Assembly (NCBI GenBank): GCA_030544235.1
Contig: CM060464.1
Coordinates: forward strand, 36,689,602 to 36,753,601
DNA from: Lepturacanthus savala
Lineage: Eukaryota > Chordata > Actinopteri > Scombriformes > Trichiuridae
Direction of reading: 5' to 3'
Length of the DNA: 64,000 nucleotides
Shown: piece after piece, positions 33,600 through 45,480 of the stretch
How positions within the stretch are numbered: position 1 is the stretch's first letter
How the letters are laid out: the number at the start of each line of letters is the position of its first letter
Position numbers and translations under genes: made by a program
Notes under the pieces: generated by a model
What the model was told of the DNA's origin: nothing
What the model saw: the letters and a program-made list of their open reading frames with translations, nothing else
The model's database searches: none

Positions 33600-35069
33600 G
33601 GTCTTCCAAGAGCTGTTTCATGTTTCATGACACTTCTCAGAGAGTAGTGGGATTTTATCTTCTCCTACAACAAAGGTGGTGCTGTTGTTTCTGATTTCTT
33701 TTCTGAGAGACAGGCTTGATCTTTGTTCGTGCCCACAACATCAACTCATCCATCCTTTTCAGCAGTCTTGAAATGCATGCTGCTGTCTGAAGGACCATGT
33801 AGGACTTCAATGGGTATAGTCTCTGCTCAGATAGTAGCTTGATCCCTCCAACCATTTGTTTGTTGCCACCCAATGGTCAAATCTTAGAGACTAAAGCAGG
33901 TCATTGAAATAGTATGTGGGAAGAACTCCATGGTGTACTTGATCAGCTGTTGTGGAACTCCGTACACATTAGCAAGACCAAGCCAGACGACATGCAGGTT
34001 AGTCTTTTCCCTCTGGGCCTAGATCTGGTCTCATCATAGCATGCTCTACATACCCTGGTAAGCCTTAGACACATGTCTTCTGGCAGTTGGCGTTTATGTA
34101 GCTATTATCAAGCAGGTAGGTGGTCATCCTTCAGGCCTATACCAAAAACAGAATCTTTCCTTCTACATTCAGTAGAGTGATGCTTCTAACCTGACTGATA
34201 GAGTTTGCTACCTTAGGGATAACAATCACTACAACTCTTTGCCAGTTCTCAAATCTCAACTTGCTTTTCCAAGCAGTTCTCATCGGGCACAGTAGCACCT
34301 CTAGTACCTTGGGGCAAGCTTATAACGCTTGTAGAAAAATTCATCGGGGGCCTGGTGATGATGAGGACATTGCTTTTTTCAATGTCCTCATAAAAACTTG
34401 TCAGATTTTACTGAGCTTGGGGGTTATGATGTTGAACTCAGCAGTCAGAGGCATTCCAAATTCAATGTTCCTTGTTGGGTCTCTGTTTTGCCTCTTAATA
34501 TGTTGTTGTCGCTGGTGGTTTCCTACTCTTCCTCTCCTCCAGCAGCTCTCTAGCATGCTTAAAATGGTATTTGAAGAAGCAGGCTTGTTTTTTCCATTTC
34601 CGTTTGCTGTGCTTTTAGATACATTTAGCTCTGCAAAGCCTGGTGAGTCTTTGCCTGACCTCCCCCCACAAAGCTTTTGAGCCCTCTTTCTCTACCAGTG
34701 TTGCCTTCCATCAGTTCTTACGAAGTTGATGCCATCTCTACACTAGGTGGTCAATCTCCAAATCCTTTCTTCCCTTCTCATTTTGCGTGGTCCTTTGGTT
34801 GGAGGTAACTTCGCCTAAACCTGTGGTTTCAGGCCTGGTATAGGATGTCCCCAGTCCAACCCCCATGCAAGGATGCTTCCAGCGCATTGACCAGATTGGC
34901 GTCCAGTGTTATCCATGCCTCTGCTTCGTTTGACTTTGGCCATTTGTAGGTATCTTGGTCGCTGATCCTCTATGACGTCTGTGCCGTCTGCAACAATGGT
35001 TCCCTTAGATATGATTAGTTGCAGCAGACACTGAGGGCAAAACATCCTGTGGAAACGTTTAAAAAACAC
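33600..35069 (-). pseudogene. LINE reverse transcriptase, decayed
   Basis: On the minus strand I read, from high to low coordinates: SSSSPGPR with a run of RT-like sequence before it, RFENWQRVVVIVIPKVAN and ISQVRSITLLNVEGKI (34262-34145, RT motifs 1-2 region), QREKTNLHVVWLGLANVYG (34020-33960, motif A; the usual WLDLANAYGS has D to G), and PLKSYMVLQTAACISRLLKR followed by DELMLWARTKIKP (33800-33690, motif C region). The catalytic MDD of motif C has become MV through a small loss, so two metal-binding sites are broken. It resembles a multicopy LINE family of fish and invertebrates with WARMKFKPTKSRS; I do not assign a clade. Confidence 0.65.
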
Positions 35070-35595
35070 TCAGATTAGCATATATAACTACATCTGTTTC
35101 CATATTATTCATCATGTATACCTTATATGTTATATGATGGATGCAGGGATTATTTTCCATTTAAATTCCTCTATGTGTTTGAGTGGATGATTCAGTGAAC
35201 ACTCTCACTCCTTCAGTTTTCTGTGATGTGACGTTGTCTTTTTACACTCTACATCTCTGCTTTATCTGCAGGGAACTGTGGAGATTAATTGATTGAATTG
35301 ATGAAAGAATGATATATTTGCTAATTTGTACCATTTGTATTTCTGATACTTCTGAAACTTGTCTAGAGGTTTGATGAGTTTCACTAAATGTGTTGTCAGA
35401 AAAGTGAAAAATGTCCTGGTGGATCAAAATCCTTTTAAATGACTAAAGATCATCATCACCTAATAACTGGAGCAGGTAAAACATCATCTAGCTGTTTTCT
35501 AACTGCAGAGTCCTCTATAAACTCCATGAATCCACAAATCGACATCTTATTGAAGGAATTACCTTCAGTAAGATGATTTTTAGAGTCATTTTGCA
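35070..35595. other. Non-coding stretch
   Basis: No gene or repeat recognised. Confidence 0.4.
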
Positions 35596-36052
35596 GGACA
35601 CAGCGGTGAGGTCAAGCTGGGTTTTTGTTTTGTCTCCATGTCTTGTCATTTCCTTTTATTTTGAAAAGTAACTCTCCTCTGGCTTCAGGTCACTTGCCCT
35701 TCCTCATGTGTCACCGGTCTGATTTTCGGCCCTGATTGTTTCCACCTGTTCCCCTCACTGATTTTTTGTTGTAAATGTCTTAGTATAGCCGTTTGTTTTC
35801 AAGTGCTTATTTCAGTTAATGTTTTTCAGCCTTTTGATCTTCCTCCTTGTGACTGATTTTGATGTTAATACATTTTCATGATTTTTTCAAAGATTAGAGT
35901 TTTGCTTCCTGTGGAGTGTTTTTTGTTTTCCTTAGTTTAGGCCTGTTTTCATAGCCTGCCATAACCTCACTCTGTCGAGGGTTTTTGTTTTTGCAATAAA
36001 GAAGCTCATTGACACCTCTGTGCCTGAGTCCGTGTCTAAAACCGATCTGACA
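35596..36052 (+). mobile_element. LTR, second family (ggtgaggtc type), copy C
   Basis: gcggtgaggtcaagctgggt, then tgtcatttccttttattttg, taactctcctctggcttcag and gtcacttgcccttcctcatg follow the solo LTR at 48423-48967 over their whole length, to the poly(A) signal caataaag and the end gatctgaca. The 5' TG end is mutated and no target duplication is visible, so this is an older copy. Confidence 0.65.
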
Positions 36053-36844
36053 CAAACTCATTAAATCAAGTTTAATAATAGCCTGTCTACATGATCTCTT
36101 ATCATGGGAAGTTTGTTTTCTTGAAGTCAAAAAGGTAAAGTCATCATTACGTTTTTTTCTGATGTAAAATGTTATAAAATTATATTATTACAATTATATT
36201 GACTACATTTGTAACATTATAAATTATTATATAATATTGTCAGTTATTATTATCATATGTCAAGAACTATTAATTATCATAAAATAAAACTGTCTGCTGC
36301 ATTATTATTTGACTGTGGTCATAATATATGCATTTATATAATCAATATTTTTTATTACTATTTTTAATAGTTTTATGAAAAAAGTTTTATTTTTATTTTT
36401 TATGTTTTATTTATTCTGTTCTTTTTTTTTCTGTGCCAGTTTCGTTCTGGCTAATCATTAACTCCAGAAATGACAACGACAAGATCTATAACATTAAAAT
36501 AGAAACAACAACAGCAAATGACGTGGAAAACATTAACAGCTTCATAGTTGAAGCAACTAACACATATAAGTAAAATGGCACAATGAAATGATGCATGAGG
36601 TCGTGTTAGATCTGCAATTTCTGCCAGGCAACATGACATCTGGTATGAAGGTGAAATAAAGTTTATTGAGGGAAATTGCTGTTTTATGTCAAGTTAAAGC
36701 AGTAAACATGTTTTAGGCTATTGCATACACAAACTGAAATATATTATTGTAGGCTATACCATATATTATATTAATACAATGAATATTAACACAATGATAT
36801 GAGATAAAATGCATCATGTGTAGCTATAAAGTATCTTTCTGACA
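36053..36844. other. AT-rich non-coding DNA
   Basis: Very AT-rich; no BED-finger exon for the hAT gene that follows could be found here. Confidence 0.4.
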
Positions 36845-36870
36845 TTGTTTCATGTGCTTCCCTGTTACAG

Positions 36871-38785
36871 ATATGAAGAATATCAGATGAACAAGAGCAT
36901 CGTAGATGAACCACAACAGCCTTCAATTTCACAATACCTGGACACTCGTGTAGAGTGTTACAGCATGAGCCACCCACAGCAGAAAGCCATCACCAATGCA
37001 ACATTGTCTGATTTGATTATTGATTGCAACTTCCCCCTCTCTGTTGTGGAAAATAAGAGCTTTCGTCACTTTCTGTCTAGACAGAAAGTACACCCCAGTC
37101 TGCCGCAGAACACTGACTGCAAGAACTGAGAGCCTCGCTGAGGACAGACGGTCAAAGTTAAAAATTCCATTGAGCAACACTGCCCATGTTTCAATCACTG
37201 TGGACATTTGGTCTGATCGAAAGATGAGGGGATTCCTTGGTATCACTGTACACTGGATGGAGAAAGACACAGAGAGGGTGCAACTAAAAACTAATCTCTT
37301 GGCCTGCAACCGCTTCGAAGGCTCTCACACAGCAGAGCGCATTTGTGACCAATTTGAAGCAATATGTGATGAATACAACATCAAAGCTAAATTGGACTAT
37401 ATAATTAGTGACAATGCTGCTAATATGCGAAAGGCTTTTACGGTGTGCTTCCCCAGTGACCAAGAGAATGATGATGGAGATCATCTTGATGATCATGAGC
37501 TATGGCACGACTTAACCCTTGAAGATCAAGAAACTGTGGCTGCTGGTATGGCAAAGAAACAGCGCTTGCAATGTTTTGCACACACATTGCAGCTGGTTGT
37601 GGGAGATGGTTTGAAAGAAACAAAAGTAGCATGTCCTGCTCTTTCCAAGTTATCAAAACTAAGCTCCTTGCTCCACACCAGCATAACATTTAAAGACCAC
37701 CATCTTTGATGGTGAATTTGGGGAGCACAGGGGCATCCCTACTGCAGTGAGCACAAGGTGGAATTCCACACTGCGGCAGGTGAAAGCAGTCCTTCATTGT
37801 GATCACCAAAAGCTCTGCACAGTGCTTGAAAAGGCTGGGAATAAAGAACTGTCATTCACACCACGAGAGTGAAATCTCCTGAAGGAATTGGTGGACATCT
37901 TGAAGCCTTTTGGAGAAGCAACTGGTTTGACGCAGGGGGAGAAAGTCATTACAATCAGTGCAGTTGTTCCATCTGTCTTGTCCCTCAATCACCACCTTGA
38001 AAAGCTGAAGCCTCAAGTTCGTTTCCTGAGTGGCTTGCTCAGGAGTCTCCAGGCATCCCTACAAAAAAGATTCCTGGGGATCTTCATTAATGTGAAAATG
38101 GCACAGTCTCAAGAAGGGATTACTGCCCCCTTTTCAGACACCGTCTACCTTAAAGCAGCTGCCTTGGATCCAGCTTTTTGTCTGCTATGGGTTGAGCCCC
38201 ATGTGCTGGTCAACCGTGACATCAAGGCAGAAGTGGTACAACGAGTCAAAGGTAAATATTATTGACGTGCAATGCAACTTTTAAAATAAATTGATATTAA
38301 TCTGATCTTACTCTGACTAACAATAATTACAATTTTCACTGTATCAACATGATGGTAACAAGTTCTGTTTTGTTTCTGCTGTTACATGTTTTCCAGAACT
38401 GATCCTGCAAGATGCTGCAGAGACGGAGCATCCTCCTTTGACTGTGCCTAATGAAGAAGAGCTACCGGACACTGGCGAAGGAGAAGGGCTGTTTGCTGCG
38501 TACCATAAGAGGCAGAAAAGGGAGGTTGGGACCCCACCAGCAGTGCAGCTAAGTCACTACATTGACATTGCAGACGGACAGAATGCCCTTTTGTTCTGCA
38601 CTGAACAGTACAACTCTTCCTTCACTCTTCAAAGTAGCCATCAGAGTCTTGGCAGTTCCTGCATCCAGTGCTCCAGTGGAACAAGTTTTCAGCCATGGTG
38701 GCATCATCCTATGTCCTCATTGTGCACAAATGACAGACAGACTTTTGTCCGATTTCAGTTTTTGCAAATGCAATGCGCTATAGGG
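36871..38785 (+). pseudogene. hAT transposase (ZBED-type), spliced, several frameshifts
   Basis: The exon begins after ccctgttacag. The N-terminal linker (EEYQMNKSIVDEPQQPSISQ) leads, after a frameshift near 37075, to a 200-codon open part with ITVDIWSDRKMRGFLGIT, LDYIISDNAANMRKAF and RLQCFAHTLQLVVGD: the catalytic D of DIWSD, the D of SDNAAN and the CxxH helical-insertion region of hAT enzymes. A frameshift near 37705 is followed by STRWNSTLRQVKAVL, LVDILKPFGEATGLTQGEK and SLNHHLEKLKPQVRFL. Intron 38252-38396 (GTAAAT...TTTTCCAG) precedes the C-terminal dimerisation part AIRVLAVPASSAPVEQVFSH. The upstream BED finger is missing. hAT enzymes cut and paste DNA with 8-bp target duplications; the terminal repeats were not found. 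This is the best preserved transposase in the window. Confidence 0.8.
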
Positions 38786-38837
38786 CCTCCACCCCTCCCC
38801 TTAACATACATGGCCCAGCTCCACCTGTCCACAGGAC

Positions 38838-38841
38838 ATGG

Positions 38842-38873
<32 letters not shown>

Positions 38874-38880
38874 ACACACA
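38838..38880. repeat. (CA)n microsatellite
   Basis: acacac run interrupted by ata; a (CT)n-(CA)n tract lies at 38930-38955. Confidence 0.95.
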
Positions 38881-39185
38881 CTGTCTATAGCTATCTCCAA
38901 CCATCAGCTGTCCACGCACAGCTCTCACGCTCTCTCTCTCTCACACACACACACACCAGTCTCTATGGATGCATTGCAGTTCGGATACATGTTAAGTATT
39001 AAGACCCTTTAACGTTTTCCAAGTCTGTTATATTGCGGCCATTAGCTAAAATGATTTTAAGGTCAAGTTTTTGTTGTTGCTCATTAATGTACAGAAACAC
39101 CCGATATTGACAAAGAAACGCACAATTGCAGAATATTTGCAGATTGATTGAGAAATAAAAACTGAAATCACTGTCGTCTGTGTAG

Positions 39186-39375
39186 ATTCTCACTCATCCA
39201 GGTCATTGTAGGGGTTTAAAAGTAAGCAACTGGACTTTTTCTTTGAGCTTGAAGACGTTTCACCTTTCATCTGAAAGGCTTCTTCAGTGAAGAAGACAAC
39301 TGTAGAAGCCTTTCGGATGAAACGTCTTCAAGCTCAAAGAAAAAGTCCAGTTGCTTACTTTTAAACCCCTTGTCT
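39186..39375. mobile_element. Fish foldback repeat (aagacgtttcac type)
   Basis: Arms at 39212-39285 and 39303-39369 are reverse complements apart from a few indels: gagcttgaagacgtttc on one side, gaaacgtcttcaagctc on the other, around a short loop with gaagaagac. The outer part has the words ttctcactcatccaggtcat. I recognise it as a widespread teleost inverted-repeat element. Confidence 0.75.
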
Positions 39376-39575
39376 GAAATCACTGTCATAAGTATTCTGA
39401 CCTTTTCTTCAGTATTTAGTAGAAACACCCCTTTGAGCTTATACAACTATGGGAACATGTTTTTCACACCTGGATTCTTTAATTTATTTTCTAATGTATT
39501 TGTTGTATAAAATAGGTTAAATGAATACATCTTACAGACAGGTATGATTTGTAGAAATGTTATTTCTTCATAAAG

Positions 39576-39760
39576 GGACTCGAAATGATTCGAAACTAAA
39601 ATGCTAGGACTTTGGACTCGACTCGAGACTTGTGAGCTTTTAATTCAGACTTGACTTGGCACTTGGATAGTCTTGACTCGGGACTTGACTTGAGTGCAAA
39701 AGAATTAGATTTACTTGGGACTTGCCCAGCAATGACTTTGTCCCACCTCTGGTTAGTTGG
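39576..39760. mobile_element. Fish repeat of the gacttgacttgggac type
   Basis: actcgaaatgattcgaaact, then ggactcgactcgagacttgt, gacttgacttggcacttgga and gacttgcccagcaatgactt...cccacctct match a common teleost non-autonomous repeat rich in gacttga/gactcg words. Confidence 0.55.
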
Positions 39761-39939
39761 ATTGTTTTTTTTTTTACAAGAACAGTACAAGTATTTTTGA
39801 ATATTTAATAAAGAGGGAAATACATATCGATCTATATATTAAAATGTTTCATACTCCAACTATGACTCTGACTGACTCACAGTCTTTATAATATGAAATA
39901 TTCCTGCTCTACTTTTTTCTTTATTCCTGTCCTTTAAAG

Positions 39940-40480
39940 TGCAATGAAATCATAATTAATGCATTAATGTAAATGGCGGTTTGTGGTGCATAATGATCCT
40001 GAGGCAGATCTTCATCCATGTGAGCAGCTTGAAGTGCGGCGGCACCTCCTCTTCCTCTACAGGATGGAGCCGAGGTTCAAGTGCAGGTCGTGTTTTAGCA
40101 GCAGCAGCAGCAGCCATTATTCCCTCTAACTGCACATTTGCATGAACCCACCAAGGTCAAGTTTGTTAGCTGCCGCCGCCACTTCAACGCCATGAAAAAA
40201 AAAGGTGCTATTGTTCGTCATTTTAGTGGAAGCAGGGAAAAAAGAAAAAGCACATAACTGCAGGCGCTGTGTGAAATGTTAAAATGGAGATTAGCCCGAC
40301 CAAGGCAGATCTCGCTTATAATGATTAAACATCACGCCGTGCATTTCAATGGGAACACTTGTGACTGGGAGTGCTGCGATAAGGTCCTGCTTTAATTCAC
40401 ACATACAACATTTAGAGGAGGAAGGACATGCTGCAGAAGGAGAGACGTGATGTGGCTCAGACGTTCGACCACACGGCACC
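39940..40480. promoter_or_regulatory. Candidate conserved non-coding element
   Basis: The block has no frame and no repeat, but it stands out in texture: ataattaatgcattaatg, catttgcatga, cataatgatcctgagg, gctgccgccgccacttcaac, cgcttataatgattaaacatc, with balanced base use and many TAAT, ATGCAAAT-like and TTGT cores. Vertebrate developmental enhancers look like this. No alignment is available, so this is a guess from composition. Confidence 0.3.
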
Positions 40481-40900
40481 GAGACATCAGACTAAAACCT
40501 CAAACCTGCTGCTGAGGAATCCAGGTTTAAATCAGGTTTATTCACAGACTCAGACTCTTTAGCTTGACTGCTGTGAATTTAAAATGGTTTATGTTAATTA
40601 ATTCATCTTTTGAGATCTGAGAAAATGAAAGAATATGTTCTGATCCTACTTAGTGTAAGTCAAGTTTTTGATGTACCCTTGGACTTAGATTGGACCTGCT
40701 GGGATGTAAATGGTGAGCTGGACTCTGGAGGATCTCTATAACGCCTTACATTTACATATATACACACAGACTTATTTCACCATGCTTCAAGTGGAGAAAA
40801 TCTTAAAATGTCATGTAGTCAAATGTGAAAAACAAGTTTTTGTAATGTAAAAACTGGCCTCAGAAATTCAATAGTTGGCTTAAAGCTTCAGAGGTGAAGG
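40481..40900. other. Non-coding stretch
   Basis: No gene or known repeat; it borders the solo LTR. Confidence 0.4.
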
Positions 40901-40904
40901 GTAT

Positions 40905-41380
40905 TGTTGTGGTTGTGGGGCTATAAATAGCTATTAGTACGAATTAATAATTATCAAAGATGATTATTAATTCTAAATATACAAAAATTAAACAACTTAA
41001 AAATGGGGCACCACCGGATGAACTGGACTAATAACTATTATGGTCAGTCTCACAAAATATTACCTTATAATTAGCTTTATGTCAGAACATATAGTTAATG
41101 GAAGGTACAAAAGGGAAGGTGTGAATCCGTACACTAGCCCAATCAACCAGCTCTTTGTCACAATATACAGACAAAATACCAGGAAGCTTCTTCTTTAAAT
41201 AAACACAAAATAGTTTATTGACAATCAATAATCACTTTACAATTAATACTGTTGTTAATATCCTCAGGTAACTACAACTACATGAATATGGTAAACTAAA
41301 CAGAACAAATAAGCTAAGTATAACAGAGAGACAACTAAGTAAACAGTGTAAACAGACAAAACCAAGACAACAGCAGGGAG

Positions 41381-41447
<67 letters not shown>

Positions 41448-42368
41448 CGCAAGATGGCAGCTACACCAGAATGTGTTAATGTAGGTGTGCAAGTGTTCAT
41501 AGTGAGTGAGAGGAGGGAGAGCGAAGAGGAATGAGAGAGAGAGAGGGTGAGAGACTCTGTGCTCAATCAGCTGATCAAGTAACAATATAAACAGAGTAAC
41601 GGACACAGCGATCCATACAAAACAAGTGAAAACACTAATAAAACACCACAACTAATATTCACTGCCCAGAAGATAACCTCTTACTGTGATGCAGGCTGGA
41701 GTTGTGATGATCCGGAGTTTGTTGATCCGGGCTTTGTTGGTCTGGAGCTGCAGCACGTCCTTTGCTGACGGTCCGGGGCTAGCGGCACGCTAGTGTCCTC
41801 TCACAGTCCGTGGTTCGGAGGGAGAGGGTCACAACAGGAACGAAAGGAGGGAAACGTTGTGTCTCAGGTGTCCTTTCATAGGCGGGCGTCGCCTACATAC
41901 GCAGAAAAACAGCTTGATCCGGGGGGTAACCGTCGATCAATCAGGTAGAAGAAGGTCTCGGCCAGCGAGGATTTCTTCTTTCAGGCCTTCTGGAGATGCT
42001 TGCAGTAACTGTTCACTCGGCTGCTGCTCGGTGGGGGGCAGGCGGGTTGAGCGAGAGTTGTGTGCTGCCGTTCGTCGCGTCCGTCAGCGCGACTGGAAAA
42101 AGCGCAGTCTGCAGGTTCTCCGTGCATTTATAGCCTTTGTGTTGTCACCGCCCAGTGACGCACTACAGCCAATCAGAGTCCGCTTTTTGGGGGACCCCTA
42201 CTGGGATTACCTGTGACGTAGTTGCTGGATCAGATGGAAACACGGGTGGCGCTGTTGAGTACCACCCGAGGCTCCTTTGTTTAGGGACACATGGTGGGGG
42301 GTTTCTTTGTCTCAGGAGACAAAAGACTCAAATCAGGCTTCAGGCCTGCCTCAGGGCGAGGCACAACA
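40905..42368 (-). mobile_element. Solo LTR, Gypsy-like, with 4-bp target duplication
   Basis: It starts TGTTGTGG, ends CACAACA, and is flanked by gtat at 40901-40904 and 42369-42372. On the minus strand it has TATA (GGCTATAAATGCACGG near 42125), a poly(A) signal (AATAAACTATTTTG near 41216) and U5 with GGTGGTGCCCC near 41005. A (GT)n tract of about 58 bases sits at 41384-41443. No internal region follows, so the copy arose by LTR-LTR recombination. It is about 95% similar by eye to copy 1 where both are present. Confidence 0.85.
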
Positions 42369-42382
42369 GTATATAAAACAAA

Positions 42383-43110
42383 AACGTGACCCTGTCCTCC
42401 GATGCTAGTAAGGAATTATTTAGAAGTAACACCAGCTCATCCTAGACTGTGGATTTAGCTAAACCTATTGAACTCAGCTGTGAATGGGTGGTAGCCCTGT
42501 GTGAAATCATCTAACCATGTACCTGGTATCATTTATCCCTGGAAAATACCTATTTTGAATTGAATCAAACCGCCCCCAAAGAAGAACCTCAGCCCCTGAT
42601 GAGTGTAAAAGTCACTGAGGAGGATTTTACAACCATCCAAACATGTCCCGGAGCAAGTGGTTCCAGCTTTATAAAAAGTATAACCCGTTCAGCAAAACTT
42701 ACAACAATGTGACCAAAGGCATTGATATTAAAAGTGATGGTCAATTCAAATCCATGCCTATCCCCCTCTGGTTTACAGTATATGCTAGGCATAAAAGTCA
42801 ATGAATGGTAGACTCTGTCAACACGTTCAACCCCTTACCCCTGAGATTTAATCACAGGGTGATACAACCTCTACAGCCTCTATACACAGACATTGTTCAG
42901 TATCAGGCGGTCAGCGACAGCTACTCACCATTACTGGCTGTAGTGAGCATGAAAGGTGAATTTGGAGAGGTAGTGAGCCTCGGGTATAAAGCTTACACAG
43001 TCATTACCTACTGGTATCAAAAAAATCCATGAAAACATCAAAATAAAAACACAGCAACAAACCTGTGAATGTATTGTGAAACTTCACTTTAAGCCTTTTA
43101 GACCTACCAC
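42383..43110 (+). pseudogene. Polinton penton-like capsid protein relic
   Basis: VTLSSDASKELFRSNTSS at 42386, then DLAKPIELSCEWVVALCEI, correspond to the N-terminal part of the penton-type protein of fish Polintons (VTLPSNAS...L..P..L.GEWEVAL.EI pattern). The frame 42805-43029 has YTDIVQYQAVSDSYSPLLAV, and KLHFKPF at about 43080 fits the C-terminal strand. Stops within the first 150 bases and at least two frame changes break it. In the family this is a vertex protein of a predicted icosahedral particle. Confidence 0.65.
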
Positions 43111-43111
43111 T

Positions 43112-43600
43112 AGAATGGCTATGCTACATCGCAGGAAGGATCCCCAACATTTTGTCAGACATTATGAAGGTCAAGTGGGAGGATCTCCATCCATCAGTTT
43201 TTATTGTATGATGTATGGCAGAGGAATAGGAAGTGTCTTTACAAAACTATTTTGTTTCGTAGCTCCTCTACTTGAGGGGTTTTGCAGTAGCCAAACCTCA
43301 TTCTAAAACAGCAGCCACCAACACTGTCACGGCGAAAGCCCCCTTCTCATCAGCTGCTTGAACGTGAGCGTGCGTGCACCAGCGTGCAATCAAGCATGAT
43401 AAAGAGATACTCACTTCCCGGTTAGAGTGCAAGGACTGAACCAGCAAGAACGCCACTGCAGCGCGAAACCTAAAAAAAGCTAGGCAGACTTCCAGTATTG
43501 CAACAAACTGTGCTAAAACTGAACAGACAGCCAGTAAGATCACGCTTATTCCTATTTCTGAATGCGAGTAACTTGTTGAATGGACGAAGCTTTGAGATGT
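43112..43600 (+). pseudogene. Polinton pX-like minor capsid relic
   Basis: MAMLHRRKDPQHFVRHYEGQ, then GRGIGSVFTKLFCFVAPLLE, followed in another frame by PHSKTAATNTVTAKAPF. The glycine-rich G-G..Y..G.GIGS.F..L.....PLL signature is that of the adenovirus pX-like small protein next to the penton gene in Polintons. A stop at 43304 and frame changes afterwards. The adjacent order penton then pX agrees with the family. Confidence 0.6.
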
Positions 43601-43995
43601 GAGATGTTTGTTTAGCATGTTGTTTACTCACACGATGAATTGTGGAAACGTTGGCTTATTGAAACTCACTTTATTTGGTCAGGAAACACTGGTGTAATTC
43701 TCTTGGTGTAAGTTGTTTCACCTCGCAGTTGAAACAGAGCAACTTAATGTGTGTTTGATACGTGGATATTGTTGTGCTGAATCATCAGGGGCTAGTGAAG
43801 ACTAGATAAAACTGTATTTTGGAGTATTCACAGCTGAAACACAATTTCATAGTTGATCATTGTAAATATTTATATTTAACATTAAATATAAATAATAATT
43901 AATATTTGGTAATGTCATGTAGATTATTAGGGTTACAAACTCATCATGCTTCCCGTGGTTAAAATGTCAGTGTTCCTGTTAGTTTCTTTATTCAG

Positions 43996-44182
43996 CAGGG
44001 ATACACCCCAGGGATACATAGAGTCTCCAATAAACCTCAGCTGTGGACAAAAGCTGAAGACCAACCAGACACAGAGAACATGAAACTCCACACAGAAAGG
44101 TCCCAGACCCAGGACCAAGGGGGTCTTGAACCTGTGACCTTCTCCCTGTGAGGCAACAGTGCTAACCCCTGCTCCACCATGT
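43996..44182 (-). mobile_element. SINE copy, truncated, inside Polinton relic
   Basis: agagtctccaataaacctca, gaaaggtcccagacccagga, ggtcttgaacctgtgacctt and gctaacccctgctccacc match the SINE head and body. It postdates the Polinton. Confidence 0.65.
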
Positions 44183-44540
44183 CTGTGTTTTGATGCACTT
44201 ACAGAAATTCATGAGTGAAGAAAAATAACAGGAAAAAGCTGGAACAGCAGTCTGGTCATTGAGTGGAATCCAGTTTAATGTTCAGTATTGTTTAGAACCC
44301 TTCAAGTGAAAAGCACAGCAAAAGGAGCAAAACACTTTACAAACACTGCCCCGAACACCTTCAAACGAGAGGTGTGGAAACTTATGGAACACATATAGGG
44401 CTCTGGAGGTACTGCCGAAAGTATTAGGACCAGGCAAAAAAAAAAAAGCGTGGTATGAGAAAAAAAAATACAGGCCAAAAAAATCTGGTACAAAACCGCC
44501 GTCAAAATGCTAAGCGTCATTTTGACGGCGTAGCTACGTA

Positions 44541-45056
44541 GTAGAAGTAGAATCTAGACTTTAGTGTGAAAACCTACCTCATCCCGGAAAATTCCAGAAT
44601 CTGCAATCACAAAAATCTCTTTCTGGAGGCTATACCTAAATATGAAGTCATGGTCATGGTTCATCATGAGACGTTGACAGGTAGGAGAGATCTGTCATCC
44701 TTTCATTACCGACACGACATGGAGTACCTAGAACTCTGTCAGAAGGGTAGACAGATTTAAAGCTTTTCAACCCCAGTTTGATGGAGGTAATTCTGTCAGA
44801 GAGGTTTACCACACGATTAGTGGCACAGGGAGACATTTCAAAGATCTGCCCACGAGTATCAACCGTCAGGATTTTAATCACGGCTATTTTTTATTTGCAT
44901 TCAATTTGGAACTGACCAAGGACAACGGAAATTTAGATTAGAGATGAAAGGGCCCCTGCCTCAGACCACCACACTCATTGTCTATGAATGTTGCAGTTCC
45001 AGTCTCCAGATCAATGCTAAGAGACACGTGCTGGTAGATTATTATTAATGTATAAA
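44541..45056 (+). pseudogene. Polinton major capsid protein, C-terminal relic
   Basis: Frame 44566-44757 reads KTYLIPENSRICNHKNLFLE, AIPKYEVMVMV and HDMEYLELCQKGRQI. In the next frame, up to the stop at 45046, FKDLPTSINRQDFNHGYFLF, NGNFRLEMKGPLPQTTTLIV and LQINAKRHVLVDYY are seen. These are the final jelly-roll strands of the major capsid protein of fish Polintons (often annotated F54H12.2-like). A frameshift lies near 44754. The N-terminal two thirds are absent between 43600 and 44540. Confidence 0.65.
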
Positions 45057-45061
45057 GAGAA

Positions 45062-45480
45062 ATGGATAGTCATTGCTTGGAATGCCTTTTGCATCCTTTG
45101 CTGGGAGATATATCCTGCGGGATGTGGTCTTCTGATCAGTTGCCCTTATTGATGCAGGAATTTCAAACACCTGCCTACTTCATCATCAACACTCACCCTT
45201 CACACCTGCTTGGAGAACATTGGTTATCTTTGACCCTGGAAGAGGATGCTTCTGCCATCTTATTGACTTATTTAAACACCCTCTCTCAATTGTTTTGCGG
45301 GCAGCGTTGTGTTTTTTTTTTTTATCTCTGCCACAGAGCCTGCGGATTATCTTATCAGGAAATATTGTCTCTGTATGAAGACGATACTTGAGTAAACCAT
45401 CGTATGGTACCTCAATTCATTCATCAGTATCAACGCTGTCTCACTTGGCAACATAGCAGGAGGAATTTTCATCACAGGGC
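45062..45480 (+). pseudogene. Adenain-like cysteine protease relic
   Basis: The frame begins at 45062, directly after the capsid stop. CGMWSSDQLPLLMQEFQTPA, YFIINTHPSHLLGEHWLSLT and LEEDASA fit the adenovirus-type protease, with the catalytic His in EHWL. LFCGQRCVFFFYLCHRACGL with LSYQEILSLYEDDT carries the catalytic Cys region (CG..C). The usual D-S-Y/F-G after the His is not readable (TYLN), pointing to an indel. A stop follows at 45389. In the family it matures capsid proteins. Confidence 0.75.

Noticed and set aside
41232..41651. 139-codon minus-strand ORF with poly-HT
   Set aside because: It lies wholly inside the LTR and its (GT)n tract.
45062..45480. Recent adenovirus integration
   Set aside because: The protease-like relic has Polinton-type capsid and ATPase neighbours and heavy decay, which fits an old Polinton better than an adenovirus.
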